A stretch of DNA of 14,265 nt from Spongiibacteraceae bacterium UBA5047 (GTDB taxonomy: Bacteria; Pseudomonadota; Gammaproteobacteria; Pseudomonadales; Spongiibacteraceae), in NCBI GenBank assembly GCA_002415025.1, contig DIBR01000064.1, positions 116,297-130,561 on the forward strand. The letters run 5' to 3'. Position numbers and translations under genes: made by a program. The notes under the pieces are model-generated. The model searched no databases. It was given only the letters and a program-made list of their open reading frames with translations, and was not told the origin of the DNA. Below are positions 6,304 to 14,233 of the stretch, piece after piece (the stretch's first letter is position 1; every line of letters begins with the position of its first letter).

Positions 6304-8688
6304 TTAGAAGTCGTACCGGGCGGTAAGGCCAGCCGTACGAGGCTGATTTACCCGATACCCGACGCGGGCGCGGCCGCCACGCTCGCGATCAAGCGACTGT
6401 CTTGCCAGTTCGTCAGTGACGTTGTTAACAAACAGGGCGATATCCCAATTTGCGGTGCGGCCGCCCAGGCGCAAGTTGGCCGTTTGGTAGTTGGTGAGTT
6501 CGGCATCGAAGTTGAAGTTAGCCTGAGTGCCGCCGCCGACGTTCTGGAATAGTGGTACGGTTCCTGCCCCCGGAGTTTGGTCGCTGATTTGTGTGTAGCG
6601 GGCGCCAACGCTGTGCATAGACGCAGACACATAGCTCTCCCAGCCCTCGACGAATTCAAAGAAGTAGGTGCCGGCCAGCGCGATGGTGTAATCCGCAGCG
6701 GTCGGCAGCTCGTTGCCATCTTCTACACCGCCGAGTATGGCACCCGAGCTGGAACGCAGGTCGCTATCAAGCTCGGCGTCGGTGTAGCTACCGGCAATGC
6801 TGAATTCCAGGTTGGCCGTGGGGCGAACGCTGAATTCAATTTCGAGACCCTGGCTGTGCGCTTCGTCAACATTGAAGATGACGCGGGATGAACAGCTGCC
6901 GGCATCCTGAGTAACTTGCAGGTCTTCGATGTCGCTGTAAAACGCGGAGATGTTGAAGGTGCCGCGGCCTTCCAGCACAGTCATTTTGCTGCCTACTTCG
7001 TAGTTAATCACTGACTCATCTTCGAAGGTCGGGTTGCCACCGTAGGTTGCCAGGTCGGCCGCGTTACACAGCGGAGCGTTCAGCGGGTCGTTAATGCCTC
7101 CCAGTCTGAAGCCCTTCGCGACCTGGGCGTTGAGCATCACGGTGTCGCTGAGGTCGTAGCGAGCCAGTACGCGCGGCGATACGCCATTACTGTCTGTTTT
7201 CCCTTTTTGGTCGATAGTTCTGACGGCGAAGGAGCCGTCGAAGATCAGTACTCGTTCTTCTTCAAAATCGAACCAGCGAGCCCCTAGAGTCAAGTTCAGC
7301 TTGTCGCTCACATCGTAAGAAAGTTCACCAAATAGCGCGAGCTGGGTAAGTTCATAGGGAATGTCCGAGAAATATAAAACATCTCTGGGTGCGCGTGGTC
7401 CGGCCGTTGGGGCGAACGCCGTGCCGCCTGCTGCTTCATAGCCTGCAACGGTCAAGGTCTGGCCATAGTGCCTGTCGATTTCGGTGTAGAAAACACCGGT
7501 AACCCATTGCAGGGGACCTTCGTCGTTGGAGGACAGGCGAATTTCCTGGGAAGCGACCTCGACTTCCGTGCGGTCATCCAGCGGCGCGTCGAGAGTGTAG
7601 ATCGATTCATTTTCGCCTGCCGAGCCGCCGGTGATGCTGGCCGTCAGCGCGGTTGCATCGCGTAAAACCCGCACTTTGCGGTCGGTCCAACTGCTGATCG
7701 AGGTAATGGTAAACCGGTCGGTATCATAAGACGCCGTCAGGTCGGCCAGAAAAAACTCATCCTCAAAGCTTTCTTCCAGCTGTGTGAATTGCTCCAGAGA
7801 GTCGAGCTCAACCGGAACGCGTGTTGTGGTAAAAGGGTTGGCCAGAATGTTGTAGTGATCTTCACGGTTGAAGCCGTCCATATCGATGTCTTGCCATACC
7901 AGCTTCGGGGTCAGGCTCAGACGTTCGCTTGGCTCAAACGTGAAAGCGATGCGCGCCCCCTGGCGAATACCGCTGTTGACGTCTTTATCGGTGCCACCGG
8001 TCGGTTGTCGCGTCGCATCGTTCAATTGCACGGCATCAATAAAGCCGCCGTACTTTTGAACGTAGGCTACGGCTCGCACTGCGCTGGTCTCGCCCAGGGG
8101 CATGTTGCCGTGGGCTTTCAGGCTGCCGCCAACGCCGCCATTTTTAATATGTTCAACGGTGCTGCTGATGGATCCGCTGGTTTCTCTGGGGTCAGGCTGA
8201 TTTGTGATGTAACGAATGGTTCCGGCCAGAGAGCCTGATCCGAATAGCGTTCCCTGAGGGCCGCGCAGGACTTCGACGCGATTGGTGTCGTAAAAATCAA
8301 GGTCAGGGGTGAACAGTGAAAGTGAAATAACCGATTCGTCGAGGTACACGCCAACCTGCTCTTTTACACCGGGTTGGTCTCGCACAATCTGACCGGCCGA
8401 TATGCCGCGAATGGCAACCTGACTCTGGCCCGGCCCCAGGTTTTGTACGGCCAGACCTGCAACGCCGTCTGCCATGGTTTCCAGATTGGTTGCGCCAGAG
8501 CGGCGTAACTGCGCCTCGGTTCGTGCAGCAATTGAGAACGGCACATCCTGCAGGGTTTCAGAGCGCTTTCGTGCGGTGACCATCACTTCTTCGATAACCA
8601 GTTCTGACCCCTGGGCAAGCCCGAGGTTGGGATACAGGCCGGCTGCGACCGCGGCGATGGCTGCCGCGAGGGAAGTAGCTTTCTTCAT
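6304..8688 (-). CDS. TonB-dependent outer-membrane receptor (second)
   Basis: This encodes a 794-residue receptor. A signal peptide spans residues 1-25 (MKK, then an Ala-rich core, cleavage after GLA). The TonB-box-like EEVMVTA is at 33-39, the same position as in the first receptor. The plug runs from about 45 to 165 with VAIRGIS and the LRGPQGTLFG signature from residue 141. A 22-strand-type barrel follows and ends in Phe. The plug sequence (for example GVYLDESVISL) differs greatly from the first receptor, so this is not a recent duplication. The start is preceded by GGGGT on the minus strand, a modest ribosome site. It is divergent from an alpha/beta hydrolase, which could process the imported ligand; that link is inference. 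Confidence 0.93.
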   Translation of the reverse strand: MKKATSLAAAIAAVAAGLYPNLGLAQGSELVIEEVMVTARKRSETLQDVPFSIAARTEAQLRRSGATNLETMADGVAGLAVQNLGPGQSQVAIRGISAGQIVRDQPGVKEQVGVYLDESVISLSLFTPDLDFYDTNRVEVLRGPQGTLFGSGSLAGTIRYITNQPDPRETSGSISSTVEHIKNGGVGGSLKAHGNMPLGETSAVRAVAYVQKYGGFIDAVQLNDATRQPTGGTDKDVNSGIRQGARIAFTFEPSERLSLTPKLVWQDIDMDGFNREDHYNILANPFTTTRVPVELDSLEQFTQLEESFEDEFFLADLTASYDTDRFTITSISSWTDRKVRVLRDATALTASITGGSAGENESIYTLDAPLDDRTEVEVASQEIRLSSNDEGPLQWVTGVFYTEIDRHYGQTLTVAGYEAAGGTAFAPTAGPRAPRDVLYFSDIPYELTQLALFGELSYDVSDKLNLTLGARWFDFEEERVLIFDGSFAVRTIDQKGKTDSNGVSPRVLARYDLSDTVMLNAQVAKGFRLGGINDPLNAPLCNAADLATYGGNPTFEDESVINYEVGSKMTVLEGRGTFNISAFYSDIEDLQVTQDAGSCSSRVIFNVDEAHSQGLEIEFSVRPTANLEFSIAGSYTDAELDSDLRSSSGAILGGVEDGNELPTAADYTIALAGTYFFEFVEGWESYVSASMHSVGARYTQISDQTPGAGTVPLFQNVGGGTQANFNFDAELTNYQTANLRLGGRTANWDIALFVNNVTDELARQSLDRERGGRARVGYRVNQPRTAGLTARYDF

Positions 8689-8724
8689 ATAAGTGACCCC
8701 GTATGTTTATTGTTATCACACGCC

Positions 8725-8762
8725 GCCCTGTTTTAGGGCATTGTGAGTACAGTCTGACTGTA
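8725..8762. promoter_or_regulatory. Palindrome and leader hairpin in the divergent intergenic region
   Basis: TACAGTC, T, GACTGTA (8748-8762) is a perfect 7-bp-arm inverted repeat about 60 bp upstream of the second receptor and 140 bp upstream of the hydrolase. It overlaps CTATAC on the minus strand, a possible -10. A separate small stem, GCCCT (8725-8729) with AGGGC (8735-8739), lies nearer the receptor and could sit in its mRNA leader. The regulator is unknown. Confidence 0.4.
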
Positions 8763-8901
8763 TAGGATAAATCGTTTGACTGCCATCGGCGCCTTTTCAA
8801 CAAATAATCCATGCTATCAAAGGGTTATATTGGTGTGTGAAATAGTCCCGAAAAGTGGGCTTCTGTTAGTATGCGGCCTGAATAAAAAGTGAGTTGAATT
8901 C

Positions 8902-9774
8902 GTGACTATAGAAACAGCAACCATCCGGTCGGGGGTGGCACAGTGGCAGGTATTTGGAGGTGAACATTCACCGACAATGGTTTTTTTGGCGGCGAACGGC
9001 TTTCCGGTGGGGAGCTATCGCTTTCTGCTTGAGGCACTGGCCTCAAACAGCGGCGTGCTGGCGTTTGAAAGTCGCGGGGCATGGCCAGAAAAAATGGAGC
9101 CAACTTCCGGGTTCTCCTGGGCAGAGCACGCGGACGACCTCATTGCATTCCTGGAGTATCAGCGCAAGCAATCTGCTTTTGCGCCCATCGTAGGAATTGG
9201 TCACTCCATTGGGGCAACGGTATCGGCGATTGCTGCTTTGAAGCGGCCCGACCTGTTTCGGGCTCTGGTTCTGATTGACCCGGCGACCGTTCCCGGCCGT
9301 GTTATGCCCTGGGCGATGCGGCTTATGCCCTTTCTGGCCAAGCGCATGGACCTGGTGACTCGCACTCAGCGCCGTCGCCGGCACTGGCCTGATCGCAATA
9401 CCTTTGCCCGGTATCATCACGAGAAGTCGGTATACCAGCGCTTTACGGATCAAGCAATAAACGACTACGCCGAAGCCGGCCTGCGGGAGAATGGAGAGGG
9501 TTTTGAGTTGGCGTACAGCCCTGACTGGGAGGCCTGGAATTTTCAGCACACTGCCTTGTTATGGCCGGTGTTGCGCAAGCTGCGTTTGCCAATATTGTTG
9601 TTGCGGGCTGAGCATTCCTACCTGCACCCGGACGCGGAATTTCGGGCTCATTGTCGTCGTGCGCCCGCCAATATAATGCCAGTGACGGTGCCTGGCGCAG
9701 GCCATATGCTGCCTCAGGAGGCTCCGGAAGCGCTACTGAGTGAGATCAGCCGCTGGCTGCCTACGCTGGATTGA
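8902..9774 (+). CDS. Alpha/beta-fold hydrolase
   Basis: This encodes a 290-residue alpha/beta hydrolase. The nucleophile elbow is GIGHSIG with S102, the likely acid is E237 (in LLLRAEHS) and the catalytic His is H268 (GAGHMLPQE). The oxyanion-loop position after strand 3 reads AANGFP rather than the usual HGxP, a variant seen in some proteobacterial hydrolases. There is no signal peptide, so it is cytoplasmic. The substrate may be an ester, lactone or similar and cannot be read from sequence. The start is GTG at 8902, preceded by AGTGAG as a weak ribosome site. It is divergent from the second TonB receptor and followed 91 bp later by an AraC-type regulator in the same direction. Confidence 0.85.
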   Translation: MTIETATIRSGVAQWQVFGGEHSPTMVFLAANGFPVGSYRFLLEALASNSGVLAFESRGAWPEKMEPTSGFSWAEHADDLIAFLEYQRKQSAFAPIVGIGHSIGATVSAIAALKRPDLFRALVLIDPATVPGRVMPWAMRLMPFLAKRMDLVTRTQRRRRHWPDRNTFARYHHEKSVYQRFTDQAINDYAEAGLRENGEGFELAYSPDWEAWNFQHTALLWPVLRKLRLPILLLRAEHSYLHPDAEFRAHCRRAPANIMPVTVPGAGHMLPQEAPEALLSEISRWLPTLD

Positions 9775-9865
9775 GGTCTGCGCTTGATCAGGCGGGGCAA
9801 TACAAGCGGGGCCTCGTATGGCGTAAACTATCGGCAAATCAAATAAATAAGTGAAGTAAGCCGTC

Positions 9866-10900
9866 GTGCCCGATAAAAAGCAGCGCGCACAGTCTGCCAG
9901 CTTGAACCCTGGCTGGACAGTCAACAGCACCAGCATCAACGGCGTGGTGCAAGCGGCGCGTATGCTTGGCGCGCCGGTTGAAGCTATATTGCGGCAGGTG
10001 GATTTGTCGCCGGAGCTGCTGCAAGAGCCCGAGGCGCGACACCCGGTGGCCGCGCTGCATCAGTTCTACCAATTGGCAGCGAATCAGACAAGCAGCGATA
10101 TCGGTATCTACGCTGGTCGCATTGACTACATCAACCGGCTTAATTTGCAGCTCTATACCTGTAGTGTGTGCGACACCTTTCGCGACTATCTCAACCTGAT
10201 GCCGAGTGTGCTGCGTTTTGCCGGTGATATCGGTGAGGTGCTGATTCGCCGCGAAGACGAGCTGATTCGGCTGGATTGGGTGCCCCTGTGGCAGCCGTCT
10301 GACGATTGGCGCTTTCAGTCCGATGAGCTGCTGACCACCTCGGCTATGATTGTGGACTCTCTGTGTGTGCGGCCGATTCCGGTCCTGAGGGCGCACTTTA
10401 GCTACCCCGAACCCGCCGATACGCGTTTGCTGAAGCAGGTGTTTGGTACAGAGCTACATTTCAATCAGCCGGTTAGTTGCCTGTATTTTGACCGTCAGAG
10501 CCTGAACTACCCACTGATACGGCTTGATTCCGATTGGAGTCAGTCGGTCAATCGTTCCGCCCAGCATTTATTTGCCAATGATGACAGCGATTCGGTGCTG
10601 CGCGACTTGCGCGCTACCTTGATGCGCTTGCTGCCCGCGGGCGGGGTAAGCATTGATAAAACCGCCGAGGCCCAGAATATTTCCCGCCGTACCCTGCAGC
10701 GCCGCCTGTCGGAGCAGGGCTACCAGTTCGGGCAGGTGCTGCAGGATCTTCGCCACGAATTGGCCCTGCAATACCTGGCCGATGAACGCCTGAACATCAC
10801 CGACATCGCCTTTTTGCTGGGCTACGCCGACCACGGGTCGTTCTCCTCTGCCTTCAAGGCCCGCTCCGGTCAGTCGCCGCGAGATTTCCGTAAAGCCTGA
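9866..10900 (+). CDS. AraC-family transcriptional regulator
   Basis: This encodes a 344-residue regulator. Residues about 20-205 resemble the N-terminal effector-binding domain (Arabinose_bd type) of the OruR/ArgR-like AraC group. The C-terminal 95 residues hold the two helix-turn-helix motifs: SIDKTAEAQNISRRTLQRRL, then LNITDIAFLLGYADHGSFSSAF and the family ending SGQSPRDFRKA. Members of this group usually activate adjacent catabolic genes when a small ligand is bound. The start is taken as GTG 9866 with weak GAAG upstream. It sits upstream of the acyl-CoA dehydrogenase set and may control it, perhaps through the repeats at 10947-10982, or it may control the hydrolase before it. Confidence 0.9.
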   Translation: MPDKKQRAQSASLNPGWTVNSTSINGVVQAARMLGAPVEAILRQVDLSPELLQEPEARHPVAALHQFYQLAANQTSSDIGIYAGRIDYINRLNLQLYTCSVCDTFRDYLNLMPSVLRFAGDIGEVLIRREDELIRLDWVPLWQPSDDWRFQSDELLTTSAMIVDSLCVRPIPVLRAHFSYPEPADTRLLKQVFGTELHFNQPVSCLYFDRQSLNYPLIRLDSDWSQSVNRSAQHLFANDDSDSVLRDLRATLMRLLPAGGVSIDKTAEAQNISRRTLQRRLSEQGYQFGQVLQDLRHELALQYLADERLNITDIAFLLGYADHGSFSSAFKARSGQSPRDFRKA

Positions 10901-10938
10901 AGAGTTGGGGTCAGAGTATTTACTCTGACCCCAACTCT
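10901..10938. repeat. Perfect 38-bp palindrome of the GGGGTCAGAGTA type
   Basis: AGAGTTGGGGTCAGAGTA (10901-10918) is followed by TT and its exact reverse complement (10921-10938). It begins right after the AraC stop codon. I recall the core TTGGGGTCAGAGTA as a dispersed repeat in proteobacteria, often near REP-associated tyrosine transposase (RAYT) genes. No such gene is in the window. The hairpin could end AraC transcription, but there is no T-run. Confidence 0.8.
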
Positions 10939-10946
10939 CACTGTTC

Positions 10947-10982
10947 TGGCACCAATTCCCCCTTTCAGTGGCACCAAATCCC
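10947..10982 (+). promoter_or_regulatory. Two 14-bp direct repeats 22 bp apart before the dehydrogenase operon
   Basis: TGGCACCAATTCCC (10947-10960) and TGGCACCAAATCCC (10969-10982) differ at one base and are offset by 22 bp, about two helical turns. Direct repeats with this phase are the usual AraC-family site layout. They would end right at the -35 region of a possible promoter whose -10 is TACACT (11005-11010). An alternative is that they are remnant terminal repeats of an IS21-type element, whose ends carry similar repeated motifs. Confidence 0.45.
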
Positions 10983-11070
10983 AAGCGCGCGAGCGCACAG
11001 TCACTACACTGATGTATTACCCTTGCTGGCGCGCTGATTGCCGCTGATTTTGGAATGGTTGGAGAAACCC

Positions 11071-12246
11071 ATGTCGCTAGGTTTTGACAGTGCTCGCTTG
11101 TACAACCCCCACCTGACCCCCGAGCACGAGGAATGGCGCACGCAACTGCGTAAATTTCTCGAAGTAGAGGTTGTGCCTTATCTGGATGACTGGGAAGAGG
11201 CAGGCAAGGTGCCTGACAGCCTGTGGCCAAAAGCTGCCGAGATCGGCTTGCTGCAAATGGGCTATCCGGAGGCTTACGGCGGCTTGTCCGAGGGCATCGA
11301 CTACTGGTACAGCGCCATCAGCAACGAAGAGATTACCCGTGCCGGTTCGGCCGGTGGCCTGGTCAGCAACCTCCTGATCCACGGTATTGGCTTGCCGCCG
11401 GTGGTGCATTTTGCACAAGAGGCCATAAAGCAGCAGGTGATTCCCGCCGTGCTTGCAGGCGAAAAGCGTATTTCACTGGGTATTACCGAGCCTTCGGGTG
11501 GCTCCGATGTGGCCAATATCACCACAACGGCCACGCGCGATGGTGATCACTACATCGTTAACGGCAGCAAGACCTTTATCTCGGGCGTGATGGGGGCCGA
11601 CTGGGTCAGCACCGCCGTGCGTACCGGCGGCGAGGGCGGGCGCGGCGTCTCGATGTTGTTGATTCCCACCCACTTGCCCGGTGTTGGCCGCACGCCGCTG
11701 GACCGCAAGCAGGGCTGGTGGTGTGCCGATACCGGCACTATCTACTTTGATAATGTGCGTGTACCCGCCGACCACCTGATTGGCGAGGAAGGCCAGGGCT
11801 TTCTCGTTATCATGAGCAACTTCAATCCCGAGCGAATCAGTTTGGCAGTGACGATGGAAGCGGCATCGCGGGCCTGTCTCGAAGATGCAGTGAACTGGGC
11901 GCAGGAGCGAAAAACCTTTGGCAAGCGGCTGGCTGACCATCAGGTTATCCGGCATAAAATTGCGGCCATGAAACAAAAAATCAACGCCACTCAAACCTAC
12001 CTGCAGTACATCATTCAGGCCTATATTGAAGGGCGCTGTCACCCGGGCGATCTTGCCATGCTGAAAGTGCAGGCCAGCGAGACGATGGAATTCTGTGCCC
12101 GCGAAGCCAGTCAGATTCTGGGTGGCGCAAGTTATATTCGCGGTAATCGGGTTGAGCGCTTTTATCGCGAAGTGCGGGTGAACGCCATTGGCGGTGGCAG
12201 TGAAGAAATCATGCGCGACCTCGCCGCGCGTCAATATCAGTTGTAA
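11071..12246 (+). CDS. Acyl-CoA dehydrogenase (IVD-type catalytic glutamate)
   Basis: This encodes a 391-residue FAD-dependent acyl-CoA dehydrogenase that would introduce the alpha-beta double bond in an acyl-CoA and pass electrons to ETF. The first family signature is ITEPSGGSDVANI (from 138), followed by YIVNGSKTFIS. The C-terminal signature is QILGGASYIRGNRVERFYRE, then AIGGGSEEIM. Where MCAD has its catalytic Glu (YEGT) there is Gly. E254, in NPERIS, aligns with the helix-G base of isovaleryl-CoA and long-chain dehydrogenases. ATG 11071 is chosen because GGAG (11061-11064) lies 6 nt upstream; a TTG at 11038 is less likely. It is the first gene of a set with the GST 9 bp downstream. The substrate is probably branched or bulky, which is inference. 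Confidence 0.93.
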   Translation: MSLGFDSARLYNPHLTPEHEEWRTQLRKFLEVEVVPYLDDWEEAGKVPDSLWPKAAEIGLLQMGYPEAYGGLSEGIDYWYSAISNEEITRAGSAGGLVSNLLIHGIGLPPVVHFAQEAIKQQVIPAVLAGEKRISLGITEPSGGSDVANITTTATRDGDHYIVNGSKTFISGVMGADWVSTAVRTGGEGGRGVSMLLIPTHLPGVGRTPLDRKQGWWCADTGTIYFDNVRVPADHLIGEEGQGFLVIMSNFNPERISLAVTMEAASRACLEDAVNWAQERKTFGKRLADHQVIRHKIAAMKQKINATQTYLQYIIQAYIEGRCHPGDLAMLKVQASETMEFCAREASQILGGASYIRGNRVERFYREVRVNAIGGGSEEIMRDLAARQYQL

Positions 12247-12255
12247 GGAATCATC

Positions 12256-12945
12256 ATGACTACCGATACCGCAAAACCCAAGCTCTGGCACTGCTACAGC
12301 TCACGTTCGCTGCGCCCGCTTTGGGCGCTGGAAGAAATGGGCATGGACTACGAGCTGGTGGAGCTGCCCTTTCCGCCGCGCATTTTTGATCGCGATTATC
12401 TCAAAACCAATGCGCTGGGCACCGTGCCGTTTTTTACCGATGGCGAAGTGGAAATGACGGAATCCAGTGGTATTTGTCTCTATCTGGTTGAGCGATATGC
12501 AAAATACGATCTTGGTTTAAAGAGCGACCACGCGGAATATGGCGACTACCTGAACTGGCTTTTTCACAGTGATGCCACGCTGACCTTTCCGCAAACCATA
12601 GCGCTTCGCTATTCGCAACTGGAACCCAAAGACAGGCGATTGCCACAAGCGGTGGAAGATTACAGCAAGTGGTTTGTGGCGCGTTTAAAGCGATTGAATG
12701 CACATTTGCCCGGCCGGCAATTTCTCTGCGACGAACGATTCACAATCGCCGACATCGCCATCGGCTATGCGCTGTATCTGGCGGAAGGCCTGGGGCTTAA
12801 TCAGTTTTTCGAGCCGGTGGTTGTCGATTACTGGCAGCGCCTAAAAGCCCGGCCTGCCTTTCAAAAAGTAGAGCCGCTCGGCGCTGAGAAGAGCCTGTTC
12901 AGGCCGGTGAAGTACCCATTTGAAAATGCGCCTGAATTGATGTGA
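12256..12945 (+). CDS. Glutathione S-transferase family protein
   Basis: This encodes a 229-residue cytosolic GST-fold protein. The N-terminal thioredoxin-like domain (about 8-90) has the active-site segment HCYSSRSLRPLWALEE, in which a Ser (15, 16 or 18) probably activates glutathione. The cis-Pro is in LGTVPFF (P58), and the glutathione-binding ES motif is at 69-70 (MTESSG). The helical C-terminal domain carries FTIADIAIGYAL, the N-capping-box region. It starts 9 bp after the dehydrogenase stop with AGGA as ribosome site, so the two are surely co-transcribed. GSTs in catabolic operons conjugate or isomerise reactive intermediates, but the reaction here is unknown. Confidence 0.92.
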   Translation: MTTDTAKPKLWHCYSSRSLRPLWALEEMGMDYELVELPFPPRIFDRDYLKTNALGTVPFFTDGEVEMTESSGICLYLVERYAKYDLGLKSDHAEYGDYLNWLFHSDATLTFPQTIALRYSQLEPKDRRLPQAVEDYSKWFVARLKRLNAHLPGRQFLCDERFTIADIAIGYALYLAEGLGLNQFFEPVVVDYWQRLKARPAFQKVEPLGAEKSLFRPVKYPFENAPELM

Positions 12946-12952
12946 CAGAATC

Positions 12953-13011
12953 TTCGCCTGCAGGGCAGGCTCCCACAACTTCGCTTCGTAGGAGCCTGCC
13001 CTGCAGGCGAA
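12953..13011. repeat. REP pair (REPIN-like) between GST and dehydrogenase
   Basis: Two perfect 21-bp inverted arms (12953-12973 and 12991-13011) flank a 17-nt loop. Each arm has an inner stem, GCCTGC with GCAGGC, and is preceded by GTGGGAGC or GTAGGAGC on the appropriate strand. This is the head of the common pseudomonad/gammaproteobacterial REP motif. The element fills most of the 97-bp gap inside the apparent operon. The hairpin may stabilise upstream mRNA or reduce downstream expression. It has no T-run. Confidence 0.85.
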
Positions 13012-13042
13012 TCAAACAATAGACATAAACAAGGATAGAACC

Positions 13043-14200
13043 ATGCGATTCACCGACGAACACCACGCCATACGTCAAACCACCGCGCAGTTTATTGAGA
13101 AGGAAATTAATCCCTACACCGAAGAGTGGGAAAAGGAAGGCATTTTTCCTGCCCACGAGGTGTTTAAGAAAATGGGTGATCTCGGCCTTTTGGGTATTGC
13201 CAAGCCGACAGAGTTCGGTGGCATGGGGCTGGATTACAGCTATCAGATTGCGTTTTCCGAGCAACTCGGCCTGATCAATAGCGGTGGTGTATCGATGGGT
13301 ATCGGCGTGCAAACCGATATGGCCACACCGGCTTTGGCCAAATTCGGTAGCGATGAATTGAGAAAGGAATTTCTGGTGCCAGCCATTTCCGGTGACGCCG
13401 TGTTTTCGATTGCCGTCAGTGAGCCCCACGCGGGTTCGGATGTGGCAGCCATCAAGACCACCGCGAAAAAAGACGGCGACGATTACATTATCAACGGCTC
13501 AAAAATGTGGATAACCAATTCCACCCAGGCCGATTTTCTCTGTTTGCTCGCCAATACCAGTGATGGAAAGCCACACGCCAATAAGTCGTTGATTGTGGTG
13601 CCAACCAATACCCCCGGCATTTCCTTTTCAGAGCGCCTCGACAAACTCGGTATGCGTTCGTCCGACACCGCGCAGGTGTTTTTTGATGATGTACGCGTAC
13701 CCCGGCGCAACCTGATCGGTGAAGAGGGGCAGGGCTTTATCTACCAAATGCTGCAGTTTCAGGAAGAGCGCCTGTTCGCCGCCGCTGGCGGTGTAAAAGG
13801 CATGGAAAAGTGTATTCAGAAAACCATTGAGTACACGCGCGAGCGCAAGATATTCGGGCAATCGGTGCTCGATAATCAGGTGGTTCATTTTCGCATGGCT
13901 GAATTGCAAACAGAGGTCGAGGCCTTGCGCGCACTGATCTACGATGCGGTCGAAGGCTATATCAATGGTGACGATGTCACGATGAAAGCGTCGATGACGA
14001 AACTGAAAGTAGGGCGGCTTCAGCGCGAAGTCACCGACGCCTGCCTGCAATACTGGGGTGGCATGGGCTTTATGTGGGATAACCCGATTTCCCGCGCTTT
14101 TCGCGATACTCGATTAACGTCCATCGGTGGCGGTGCAGACGAAGTGATGCTCAGCATTATCTGCAAGTTGATGGGTACGCTTCCGGGCAAGAAAAAGTAG
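13043..14200 (+). CDS. AtuD-like acyl-CoA dehydrogenase
   Basis: This encodes a 385-residue acyl-CoA dehydrogenase. Long stretches fit my recollection of AtuD, the citronellyl-CoA dehydrogenase of Pseudomonas acyclic terpene degradation: GIFPAHEVFKKMGDLGLLGI, GVQTDMATPALAKFGSDEL, LDKLGMRSSDTAQVFFD, FQEERL and YWGGMGFMWDNP. The first signature is VSEPHAGSDVAAIKTT (125-140). The probable catalytic base is E242 in EERL. The C-terminal GGGADEVM lacks the MCAD-position Glu. A ribosome site AGGA precedes the ATG at 13043. No other atu genes (carboxylase subunits, lyase) are in the window, so terpene degradation is not shown; a related branched acyl-CoA substrate is equally possible. It lies in line with the GST and first dehydrogenase and is probably co-transcribed through the REP pair. 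Confidence 0.92.
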   Translation: MRFTDEHHAIRQTTAQFIEKEINPYTEEWEKEGIFPAHEVFKKMGDLGLLGIAKPTEFGGMGLDYSYQIAFSEQLGLINSGGVSMGIGVQTDMATPALAKFGSDELRKEFLVPAISGDAVFSIAVSEPHAGSDVAAIKTTAKKDGDDYIINGSKMWITNSTQADFLCLLANTSDGKPHANKSLIVVPTNTPGISFSERLDKLGMRSSDTAQVFFDDVRVPRRNLIGEEGQGFIYQMLQFQEERLFAAAGGVKGMEKCIQKTIEYTRERKIFGQSVLDNQVVHFRMAELQTEVEALRALIYDAVEGYINGDDVTMKASMTKLKVGRLQREVTDACLQYWGGMGFMWDNPISRAFRDTRLTSIGGGADEVMLSIICKLMGTLPGKKK

Positions 14201-14213
14201 TGCTGATGTATTC

Positions 14214-14233
14214 CCTCTCCCCTTGGGAGAAGG
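14214..14233. other. Small stem-loop after the last dehydrogenase
   Basis: TCTCCC (14216-14221) pairs with GGGAGA (14225-14230) across a 3-nt loop, 15 bp past the stop codon. Without a T-run it is a weak terminator candidate. It could instead be part of the dispersed CCCTCTCCC-type repeat seen in many proteobacteria. Confidence 0.35.

Noticed and set aside
8748..8762. LexA box
   Set aside because: The dyad TACAGTC-T-GACTGTA does not have the CTGT-N8-ACAG spacing, and the neighbours are not SOS genes.
9839..10396. 185-codon minus-strand ORF
   Set aside because: It is antisense to the AraC regulator, with low-complexity His/Gln/Arg content typical of shadows.
11473..12291. 272-codon minus-strand ORF
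   Set aside because: It is antisense to a clear acyl-CoA dehydrogenase and the GST start, with no recognisable domain.
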